NCBI GenBank assembly: GCA_004298545.1
Contig: SCQX01000267.1
Coordinates: forward strand, 1 to 42,298
Reading direction: 5' to 3'
Origin: Candidimonas sp.
Lineage (GTDB): Bacteria; Pseudomonadota; Gammaproteobacteria; Burkholderiales; Burkholderiaceae_B
Length of the DNA stretch: 42,298 nucleotides
Shown here: in pieces, positions 9,501-16,645 of the stretch
How positions within the stretch are numbered: position 1 is the first letter of the stretch
How the letters are laid out: every line of letters starts with the position of its first letter
Notes under the pieces: generated by a model
Database searches by the model: none
The model's input: only the letters and a program-made list of their open reading frames with translations
What the model was told of the DNA's origin: nothing
Made by a program: the position numbers and the translations under genes

Positions 9501-9542
9501 CGGTATTTATGGGACATTTTCGGCAATAGGGAAAAATAGGCG
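9501..9542. promoter_or_regulatory. Possible FlhDC-type half-sites between flgB and flgA
   Basis: Two short A/T-cored elements lie in the 146-bp divergent spacer: CGGTATTTATGGGACATT at 9501-9518 and AATAGGGAAAAATAGGCG at 9525-9542. Each resembles one half of the enterobacterial FlhD4C2 box (AATGGCAGAAATAGCG and its complement). Their order is the reverse of the enteric arrangement and the spacer is only six bases. The position, upstream of both class II operons, is what one expects. This is an inference from similarity by eye. Confidence 0.3.
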
Positions 9543-9559
9543 CAGCGTACACTCGGGTT

Positions 9560-10294
9560 ATGACAAGATTTTGTTCCATTCGGCGGTTCACGACAGTCAA
9601 GGCAGCCGTCGCGTCGCTCGCAGCGCTTTGTCTGCTGGCGCCAGCGACGCGAAGCGCGGCCGCGCCCGTGCCGCAAACGCTCGAGCAGGCCGCGACGCGC
9701 TACCTGCAAGGCGTGGCAGTCAATACCGGTCTGGACGGCCACCTGGGAGTGACGCTGAACCAGGCGGCAAGCAACCGCCTGGCCGGCTGCGCCTCGCCAC
9801 GCTTCGAGCGCGTGTCGAACCGGCCGCTGAGCAGCTTCGAGACCCTGGCCGTGAGCTGCCCGGGCGACAGTACATTGACCGGCGTCGCCTACCTGCAAGC
9901 CGTTATCACGCTCACCGCGTCGTACGCGGTGGCCACGCAGGAAATCAACGCCGGCAGCGCGATCGCCCGCACCGATATCAGCGTGCGCACGGCTGACATC
10001 CTGCGCCTGCCGCAGGACGCAAGGCAACCCCCGTCGAGCTGGATCGGAATGGTGGCCACGCGACGAATTCCCGCCGGAACCCCATTGCGAGGCAGTGAAG
10101 TGCGCAGCGCACAGTCGGTCGCGCGTGGCGAAGTCGTGCGCCTCGTCTACCAGATTCCTGGGCTGCGGGTGACCAACAGCGCGACGGCGCTCTCGAATGC
10201 CGATGTCGGCGCAATGGTGCGAGTCAAGACCAGCAACGGTCAGATTGTCTCGGGGCGGGTGGCCGACGACGGAACCGTGCGTGTGCAGCCGTAG
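9560..10294 (+). CDS. flgA: FlgA P-ring assembly chaperone
   Basis: A 244-residue periplasmic protein. The signal peptide (about residues 1-35, VKAAVASLAALCLLAPATRSAAA) is followed by a mature domain with conserved cysteines (GCASPRFERV and LAVSCPGD). A C-terminal SAF-like beta-clip runs from about residue 115 to the end (INAGSAIARTDI, ATRRIPAGTPLRGSEVR, GEVVRLVYQIPGLRVTNSATAL). FlgA assists polymerisation of FlgI into the P ring. It is transcribed divergently from flgB, with flgM 220 bp downstream behind its own promoter. The ribosome-binding site is weak. Confidence 0.93.
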   Translation: MTRFCSIRRFTTVKAAVASLAALCLLAPATRSAAAPVPQTLEQAATRYLQGVAVNTGLDGHLGVTLNQAASNRLAGCASPRFERVSNRPLSSFETLAVSCPGDSTLTGVAYLQAVITLTASYAVATQEINAGSAIARTDISVRTADILRLPQDARQPPSSWIGMVATRRIPAGTPLRGSEVRSAQSVARGEVVRLVYQIPGLRVTNSATALSNADVGAMVRVKTSNGQIVSGRVADDGTVRVQP

Positions 10295-10437
10295 CCCACG
10301 GACGCGCCGGCCCCTCTCTTACCCGCGGGCGCGCCGGTCACCCCATCCCTTCCGACCGGCCCCTTCAGGCGCAACCCGTGAACGACGACATGCTCGCGTC
10401 GAGGCGACGGCCTCGCCCCGAGGCGATGGATCCGCCT

Positions 10438-10464
10438 TAAAGTTTTACGCGGGAGTGCCGTAAA
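10438..10464 (+). promoter_or_regulatory. Sigma-28 (FliA) promoter for flgM-flgN
   Basis: TAAAGTTT at 10438-10445, an 11-base spacer, and GCCGTAAA at 10457-10464 match the FliA consensus TAAAGTTT-N11-GCCGATAA at 14 of 16 positions. It lies 50 bases ahead of the flgM start codon. A class III promoter for flgM is known in enteric bacteria and provides feedback control of FliA. Confidence 0.85.
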
Positions 10465-10514
10465 CTACCACAGGACAGGTAAATTCCATCATTCATCTTG
10501 AGCAAGCCGCGCAA

Positions 10515-10799
10515 ATGAGCATTCAACCAATCAATTCGCAGACGGCTGCCGCGGCCGCGACGGCGCCTGGCAGAGTCGCATCCACGAATCAGGGCGGCGC
10601 GGACACCCCCGAACAAAGTGCCGCCGTGTCGTTGTCGACCAGCGTCACCGACCTCCAGAGCAACGACCATGACGTCGACATGGTCAAGGTGGCTACGCTG
10701 CGCGAGGCACTGGCCAGCGGCTCGCTCGAGATTCACCCCGACCGCATCGCCCAGGGGCTCATCAACGACGCGCTGGCGTTGCTTGGAAGATCGAAGTGA
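10515..10799 (+). CDS. flgM: FlgM anti-sigma-28 factor
   Basis: A 94-residue protein, normal for FlgM. The N-terminal half is Ala/Ser/Thr/Gln-rich and likely disordered (MSIQPINSQTAAAAATAPGR). The C-terminal half carries the FliA-binding helices (VDMVKVATLREALASGSLEI followed by HPDRIAQGLINDAL). FlgM holds FliA inactive until the hook is complete, then is exported. A strong sigma-28 promoter precedes it, and its stop overlaps the GTG start of flgN. FliA itself is not in the window. Confidence 0.94.
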   Translation: MSIQPINSQTAAAAATAPGRVASTNQGGADTPEQSAAVSLSTSVTDLQSNDHDVDMVKVATLREALASGSLEIHPDRIAQGLINDALALLGRSK

Positions 10800-11284
10800 A
10801 GCGGGACGCCGCTTTCTCGGCACGTATCCATCAGTTACTCAACCGGGAAATCCTTGGCATGCGGGCTTTTCTCGGGACGCTGGAGCTCGAGGCGCGCACA
10901 CTGGGGCGGCTTCGCGCGCCCGATGTACTGCGCGAGGTCGTGTGTACGAAACAGGGCCAGGCAGCCCTTCTCGCGGCGCTGGCGCGCGAGCGCGCCGACT
11001 TGGTTCTAGCGCATGGATCCAGCGCCTCCAATGGGAGGCTCGATGAATTGACCGACGAGTACCCGGAGTTCCTCGCAAGCTGGGGGACGCTGTGCGAGCT
11101 GACGCGCGTCGCCCGCGAGCGCAACACAGAGAACGGAAGGCGCATCGACGAATGCCGCCACGCCAATGTAATCGCCATGAACGTCCTGCGCGAGGCGGTT
11201 GTCAAGCAGGGTGCGGTGGCCTTGTACACCGCGCGGGGCGCAAGCCAGCTCGCTCGCGATGGCGGGGACCTCGCCATCGGCTGA
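10796..11284 (+). CDS. flgN: FlgN export chaperone for FlgK/FlgL
   Basis: A 162-residue, mainly helical protein starting at a GTG that overlaps the flgM stop by four bases (GTGA), which indicates coupling. The C-terminal helix region (RRIDECRHANVIAMNVLREA) is characteristic of FlgN and followed by VALYTARGASQL. It binds the C-termini of FlgK and FlgL in the cytoplasm and delivers them to the FlhA export gate. Assignment rests on position after flgM and on these helices. The gene is convergent with flhA, 48 bp away. Confidence 0.88.
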   Translation: MKRDAAFSARIHQLLNREILGMRAFLGTLELEARTLGRLRAPDVLREVVCTKQGQAALLAALARERADLVLAHGSSASNGRLDELTDEYPEFLASWGTLCELTRVARERNTENGRRIDECRHANVIAMNVLREAVVKQGAVALYTARGASQLARDGGDLAIG

Positions 11285-11332
11285 AACGGGGTCAAAGCCG
11301 GCAGGCAACGCGCAAATGGCGGCTGGCGACGC

Positions 11333-13441
11333 TCAATTGGGGCCGACGACCGTGGTCACGTGTATGATCCGCTCGGCAGGAATCTCGCTGGTCGCGAGCA
11401 CCGCCAGGTCGGGAACGGTCACGCGCAGAAGGCGCGCAAGCGTGGCGCGCAATACCGGACTCGTTACCAGCACGGCGGGATCGCCCCTCTGGGTGTGGTG
11501 TGTGAGCGCCTCTTTGATGTGTTCAAGCACTCTCTGCGCGAGCGTGGGTTCGAGTGCGCCGTTCGAAGTCACGGCCGTGGCAAGCACCTTGCCCAGTTCG
11601 GTATTCAGCCCCAACGCACGGCATTCCGCGGCTTCGCCAAAACACTGCTGGGTGATCGCGCGCCCCAGCGCAACGCGTACCCGCGCGAGAAGCTCGTCGC
11701 CGGGGAAGGACGCGCCGGCCGCGGCCGCCGGGGCCTGCAGCCGCGGCCCCCAGTCGAGCAGCGTTTCGGCGATCGAGCGCATGTCGCGTATCGGCACACC
11801 CTCGACGAGCAGCCCGCGCAGCACCGAGAGCAGCACCGACTGCGAGACGGACTTGGGCGTGAGATCTTCGGTGAGGCCCTTCGACTCTTCCTCGACGCGC
11901 GCGAGCAGCTTCTGGAGCTGCGGTCGGCCAAAGAGGGTGGCTGCGTACTGGTGCATGAGGTGATCGAGCTGCGTGGCGAGAACCGTGCCCGCGTCGACTA
12001 CCGTGTAGCCTGCAACCTGCGCGGCTTCGCGACCGGCCGCAGGAATCCACGTCGCGGGTAGCCCGAAGGTGGGTTCGGTGCTCACGCGCCCGGCAAGTGG
12101 CGCACCCGCGTCGCCCGGATTGATGGCCATCCACTCGCCCGGCCAGGCCTCGCCCCGCCCCACTTCGACTCCCGAGATGAGTATGCGGTAGGTGTTGGGG
12201 TCGAGTTCCAGGTTGTCGCGAATGTGGACAACCGGGGGGAGAAACCCCACGGATTGCGCGAAACTGCGGCGCAGCGCCCGGACCCGGCCGACGAGTTCGG
12301 CCCCCTTGCCCGCATCCACCAGCCCGATGAGGCGAAAACCGATCTCCAGCGAGAGCGGCTCGACGAGCTTCACGTCACTCCACGAGGCTTCCGGCGCGCC
12401 TGCCGTCTCGAGTTTCTCGCCGGCTGCGGCCGAAGACGCCTCCACATGCCGCGCGCGGCGCTGGATCACCGTCGCGCCGATGGCCAGCATGGCCGCCAGC
12501 GTGAGAAACGCGAAATGCGGCATATTCGGAATCAGCCCCATCAGCAGCATGATGGCGGCGGTGATATATTGCGGCGCAGGGTTGACAAAAAGCTGGCCGA
12601 CGATCTGCTGGCCGACGTCCTGGTCGGTGGCCACGCGCGAGACGATCACGCCGGCGGCCGTCGAGACGATGAGCGAGGGTATCTGGCCGACCAGGCCATC
12701 GCCAATGGTGAGCAGCGTGTAGTCCGACGCGGCCTGCGCAAGGTCCATGCCATGTTGCAGCACGCCCACGAGCAACCCGCCGACGATGCACACCCCCATG
12801 ATGATCAGGCCCGCGACGGCATCGCCCCGCACGAATTTGCTCGCCCCGTCCATCGCCCCATAGAACTCTGCCTCCTGGGCAACCTCGGCGCGGCGCTTGC
12901 GCGCCTGGTCCTCGGTGACGAGTCCGGCATTCAGGTCGGCATCGATGGCCATCTGCTTGCCGGGCATCGCATCGAGCGTGAAGCGTGCGCCCACCTCGGC
13001 GATACGCCCCGCACCCTTGGTGATCACCACGAAGTTGATCAACACCAGAATAAGGAAAACCACGATGCCAACGGCGAAGTCGCCACCCACGAGGAAGTGA
13101 CCGAACGCCTCGATCACGCGTCCGGCCGCCCCGGGACCCGTATGACCACGCAATAGCACCACACGCGTGGAGGCCACATTCAGCGACAAGCGCAACAGCG
13201 TCGCGAACAGGAGCACCGACGGAAACGCGGCGAAGTCGAGCGGCCGCTTCGTGAACATTGCGACCAGCAAAATCATGATCGCCATCGCGATGTTGAACGT
13301 GAACAGCAGATCGAGCACGATGGGTGGCAGCGGCAGTACCATCATGGCAAGCACCATGAGGATAAGCACGGGGCCGACAAGCGCTCGTGGCTGGGCGGCG
13401 AAAAGGGCCCGAACCGATGGCGGCGAAGAGGGGGAAGTCAT
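11333..13441 (-). CDS. flhA: FlhA flagellar export gate protein
   Basis: A 702-residue export-gate component. The N-terminal half, about residues 20-330, has about eight membrane segments and the family blocks LRLSLNVASTRVVLLRGHTG, GARFTLDAMPGKQMAIDADL and EFYGAMDGASKFVRGDA. The C-terminal cytoplasmic half, about 360-702, is the FlhAC platform that binds chaperone-substrate complexes such as FlgN-FlgK. It starts 24 bases after flhB and ends the motA-motB-flhB-flhA run. No flhF or flhG follows it, unlike in many betaproteobacteria. Confidence 0.97.
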   Translation of the reverse strand: MTSPSSPPSVRALFAAQPRALVGPVLILMVLAMMVLPLPPIVLDLLFTFNIAMAIMILLVAMFTKRPLDFAAFPSVLLFATLLRLSLNVASTRVVLLRGHTGPGAAGRVIEAFGHFLVGGDFAVGIVVFLILVLINFVVITKGAGRIAEVGARFTLDAMPGKQMAIDADLNAGLVTEDQARKRRAEVAQEAEFYGAMDGASKFVRGDAVAGLIIMGVCIVGGLLVGVLQHGMDLAQAASDYTLLTIGDGLVGQIPSLIVSTAAGVIVSRVATDQDVGQQIVGQLFVNPAPQYITAAIMLLMGLIPNMPHFAFLTLAAMLAIGATVIQRRARHVEASSAAAGEKLETAGAPEASWSDVKLVEPLSLEIGFRLIGLVDAGKGAELVGRVRALRRSFAQSVGFLPPVVHIRDNLELDPNTYRILISGVEVGRGEAWPGEWMAINPGDAGAPLAGRVSTEPTFGLPATWIPAAGREAAQVAGYTVVDAGTVLATQLDHLMHQYAATLFGRPQLQKLLARVEEESKGLTEDLTPKSVSQSVLLSVLRGLLVEGVPIRDMRSIAETLLDWGPRLQAPAAAAGASFPGDELLARVRVALGRAITQQCFGEAAECRALGLNTELGKVLATAVTSNGALEPTLAQRVLEHIKEALTHHTQRGDPAVLVTSPVLRATLARLLRVTVPDLAVLATSEIPAERIIHVTTVVGPN

Positions 13442-13465
13442 TTCGAATGCCTGATCCTCGGGCGG

Positions 13466-14632
13466 CTACTGCCAATCGTGCCCAATGGATACCTCCTGTG
13501 CGTGGGGATCAAGCGCCGGCGGCACGCGCAGCTCGCCCTGCGTGAGCGCGAGGGGCGCACTGGCCTCCAGACCGTTCTCCCAGCGCCGCAGCTGATATAC
13601 CCACGCGAGCACCTGGGCCACCGCATCGTAGAGCACCTCGGGCACGACCTGGTCGAGTTCCACGTGCGCGTAAAGCGCGCGGGCAAGCGGGGGGGCCTCG
13701 AGCAGGGGTACGTGGTTCGCGCGCGCGATTTCGCGAATCTTCTCGGCGATGTCCCCCCTGCCCCGGGCCACCACCCGCGGGGCGCGCTCGCCTTCCGCAT
13801 AACGCAGCGCAACCGCAAATTGGGTCGGATTGGTGACAACGACGTTGGCCTTGGGCACTTGCGCCATCATGCGCCGGCGCGCAAGCGCAAGCTGCCCCTG
13901 GCGAATGCGCCGCTTGATCTGGGGGTCGCCCTCACTTTCCTTGAATTCGCGGCGCACCTCCTCCTTGCTCATCCTGAGCTGTCTGACGTGGTGAAACATC
14001 TGCCACGGCACGTCGACGGCGGCAAGCAGCACGAGTGGCAGCGCCGTCAGCAGGCACCCGAGCAGAATGATCCGCATCGCGCGCGCAAGCGCGAGTCCGG
14101 ACGGCAGGCCGGCGAGCGCCACGATCGCGGCCATGTGGTAATGAAACACTGCGTAGCCCGTGGCCGCGATGAGCACCACCTTGGCGATCGCCTTGCCAAG
14201 CTCGGCGGCCGACTGCGCGGACCAGAGCCGCTTGAGTCCAGAGAATGGATCGAGACGCTCGACGCGCGGGGCGAGCGCCTCAGCGGAGAATACCCATCCG
14301 CCAAGCGCAAGACATCCACCCACCGCGCATAGTGTGCTGACCAGCAGCATCGGGATGGCGACCAATGCGCCCGAACGCGCCGCAGTAAACAGCAGCGAGC
14401 CAAACTCGGGCGCCTCGTGAACCGATGCGCCCGCGGCAAGCGCGACGCGCATGACAGAGAGCATTCGCCCGAGCATGAACGAGCCCGAGAACCACAGCAC
14501 CGCGAATCCGCCGAAGATGACCAACGCGGTCACCAGTTCGCGAGAGCGCGCAAGCTGCCCCTGCTCACGCGCCTTCTCGATACGTCGCTGCGAGGCGGGT
14601 TCGGTTCGATCGGCGTCGCTTCCCTCAGCCAT
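13466..14632 (-). CDS. flhB: FlhB export switch protein, with NPTQ in place of NPTH
   Basis: A 388-residue FlhB. The N-terminal cytoplasmic segment (SDADRTEPASQRRIEKAREQ) and four membrane helices at about residues 35-210 precede the autocleaving cytoplasmic domain. The cleavage motif is NPTQ at residues 268-271 instead of the usual NPTH; the codon CAA at 13820-13822 is clear. Cleavage occurs between Asn and Pro, which are both kept. The protein controls the switch from hook to filament export. It is followed by flhA after 24 bases. Confidence 0.96.
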   Translation of the reverse strand: MAEGSDADRTEPASQRRIEKAREQGQLARSRELVTALVIFGGFAVLWFSGSFMLGRMLSVMRVALAAGASVHEAPEFGSLLFTAARSGALVAIPMLLVSTLCAVGGCLALGGWVFSAEALAPRVERLDPFSGLKRLWSAQSAAELGKAIAKVVLIAATGYAVFHYHMAAIVALAGLPSGLALARAMRIILLGCLLTALPLVLLAAVDVPWQMFHHVRQLRMSKEEVRREFKESEGDPQIKRRIRQGQLALARRRMMAQVPKANVVVTNPTQFAVALRYAEGERAPRVVARGRGDIAEKIREIARANHVPLLEAPPLARALYAHVELDQVVPEVLYDAVAQVLAWVYQLRRWENGLEASAPLALTQGELRVPPALDPHAQEVSIGHDWQ

Positions 14633-14655
14633 GGCACGCGCCCATGGTGCGGCGT

Positions 14656-15660
14656 TCAGCGCTCATGTGTCGCGCCCGTCCGCCTGTCCGGCGCACCGCC
14701 ACGATCGGCGGGTGTCGCCGCGCCGGGGGCGGTTTCGGTGGTTGGGGGGGTTGATTGCTGCCTGGTGGACGCCTGTGGCGCGCCAGCGGGCGTGGACAGG
14801 AAAATCTTCGGTCCTTCGTAGGTCTCGCGCAGTGCCGCCTCGGCCTTGTGGTTCAGGACGATGATGCTGATGCGACGGTTGGCCGGGGCCATCGGATCGC
14901 TTTGCACCAGATTCATCGTCGAGGCAAGTCCGACCACATCGCGGATCCTCCCATCGTCGATGCCGCCCGCCACGAGCGCCTGGCGGGCGGCGTTGGCACG
15001 GTCGGCCGAGAGTTCCCAGTTACTGTAGTGCGCGATGCCGCTGGAGTATGGGTGCGCATCGGTATGGCCCGCGATCGACAGACCGTTGGGCATGCCGTTG
15101 AGCGTTGGCGCCAGCGCGTGCAGGATCTCGACCATGGTGGCCGACAGGTCTGCGCTGCCCAGCGCGAACATCGGCTTGTCCTGTGCATCCAGTATCTGGA
15201 TACGCAGCCCCTCGGGCGTCATGTCGAGGACCAGCTGTGGCTTGTACTTCTTCAAGATCGGGTCGGCATTGATGAGCGCCTCGAGCTTGCGCTTGAGATC
15301 CTCAAGCCGCTGGTTGTCATGCCCATTCGCAGCGGCGAAGCTCGATTGCGCGACTGGCATTGGCGGCGCATCCGCACGCGTATGCTCTGGTATTGGCGTC
15401 GGGCTGCCGCCCGGGATCACCTTGCGTGGATTCGCGTCACTGATACTGCCCTGGATCGCCGACATGAGCGGCGTACGAAAGTACTGGGCAATACCAACGA
15501 GATCCTTTTTGGGCACGAGCATCAACAGCCACATGATGAGGAAGAATGACATCATCGACGTCATGAAGTCGGCGTACGCGATCTTCCAGCTCCCGCCGTG
15601 GAAGGGCGCGTGACACTTGCGCGCGCGCCTGATGACGATGCGATCTTCCTTCGCCTCCAT
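14656..15660 (-). CDS. motB: MotB stator protein
   Basis: A 334-residue stator subunit. The proton-carrying aspartate is Asp31 in KIAYADFMTSMMSFFLIMWL, the single membrane helix. The periplasmic OmpA-like peptidoglycan-binding domain is at about residues 170-275 (LSIAGHTDAHPY, NWELSADRANAARQAL, NRRISIIVLN). The C-terminal 50 residues are Pro/Thr/Ala-rich and likely unstructured. It follows motA by 12 bases. The proton-type motif suggests proton-driven rotation. Confidence 0.96.
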   Translation of the reverse strand: MEAKEDRIVIRRARKCHAPFHGGSWKIAYADFMTSMMSFFLIMWLLMLVPKKDLVGIAQYFRTPLMSAIQGSISDANPRKVIPGGSPTPIPEHTRADAPPMPVAQSSFAAANGHDNQRLEDLKRKLEALINADPILKKYKPQLVLDMTPEGLRIQILDAQDKPMFALGSADLSATMVEILHALAPTLNGMPNGLSIAGHTDAHPYSSGIAHYSNWELSADRANAARQALVAGGIDDGRIRDVVGLASTMNLVQSDPMAPANRRISIIVLNHKAEAALRETYEGPKIFLSTPAGAPQASTRQQSTPPTTETAPGAATPADRGGAPDRRTGATHER

Positions 15661-15672
15661 GGTGCGCCTCGC

Positions 15673-16572
15673 CTATTTCCCGCTCGATTGCGCGCCGGCG
15701 CCCGCACCCGCGCCCGAATGGCGCGTGCTGCGCACGTGTTCCTCGAGCTCGACGAAAGACGGCCGCACCGTATTGAAGAGCACCTTGCGGCCGAACTCCA
15801 CGGCGATCTGGGGTGGATAGCCATTGACGTACGCCAGCAGCGTCACCTTCACACATTCGAGCGCCTTGATCGCTTCGCTATTTCGGCGCTCCAGCGCATC
15901 GGCGAAGGGAAAGCCCACGCCATAGGCGAACAGCACGCCCGCGAAGGTCCCCACCAGCGCCTTGGAGATCAGCTCGGCCAGCACCGACGGGGGCTGGTCC
16001 ACGGCAGCCAACGCCTTGATGACCCCCATGACGGCCGCCACGATACCGAAAGCCGGCAGGCCATCGGCCATGGTGCGCAACGCGTGCACGGGAAGCGCAT
16101 CGGTTTCCCGCACGGTCTCGAGTTCCTCATCCATGAGCGTCTCGAGTTCCAGTGAACTCATATTGCCGCTGATCATCAAGCGCATGTAATCGATGAGGAA
16201 CTCCATCACGCGCTTGTTCTTGATGATGTTCGCATACTGCGAGAAAATCGCGCTCTCGGCCGGGTTCTCGATGTGGGATTCCACGGCTCGCAGCCCCTCG
16301 CGCTTGGCGCTGCTCAGGATCAGATACATGCAGCTCATCAGATCCATGTAGAGCGCCTTGTCATAGATACCACGCTTGAAGATGCCCGCGAGGCCCAGGC
16401 GCAGCAGCCTGAGCGAGCGCCGACTGGTCGCGATGACGAGCGCGCCGACGGCCGCGCCAAGGATGAGCAGGATCTCGGTCGGCTGATATAGCGCCCAGAG
16501 ATGCCCATCGCCAGCCAGATAGCTGATGAACACCGCCGCGATGACAATACCCAGACCGATGATGACCGTCAC
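15673..16572 (-). CDS. motA: MotA stator protein
   Basis: A 299-residue stator protein with four membrane segments. The start is a GTG at 16572, chosen because AGGGG lies about eight bases upstream and the protein then begins with the first helix (VTVIIGLGIVIAAVFISYLAG), as family members do; the upstream in-frame stretch is not MotA-like. Typical blocks are LYQPTEILLILGAAVGALVI, ALYMDLMSCMYLILSSAKRE, IENPAESAIF, LPAFGIVAAVMGVIKAL and the C-terminal VEFGRKVLFNTVRPSFVELE. It pairs with MotB downstream. Confidence 0.95.
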   Translation of the reverse strand: MTVIIGLGIVIAAVFISYLAGDGHLWALYQPTEILLILGAAVGALVIATSRRSLRLLRLGLAGIFKRGIYDKALYMDLMSCMYLILSSAKREGLRAVESHIENPAESAIFSQYANIIKNKRVMEFLIDYMRLMISGNMSSLELETLMDEELETVRETDALPVHALRTMADGLPAFGIVAAVMGVIKALAAVDQPPSVLAELISKALVGTFAGVLFAYGVGFPFADALERRNSEAIKALECVKVTLLAYVNGYPPQIAVEFGRKVLFNTVRPSFVELEEHVRSTRHSGAGAGAGAQSSGK

Positions 16573-16645
16573 ACCACTTCCCCTGTTTCGAGTGAATACG
16601 GGCGAATCGGTATGATGGCGCAGTTTGTCATCTGGCGAATCGCCG

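Noticed and set aside
10295-10437. GC-rich palindromic patches after flgA as a terminator
   Set aside because: Stems are short and mutually overlapping with no T run; too common in GC-rich spacers to call.
16573-16645. Possible sigma-28 promoter directly upstream of motA (ACCGATTC)
   Set aside because: The -35 position reads TGACAAAC with no consensus match, so it was not listed as a promoter.
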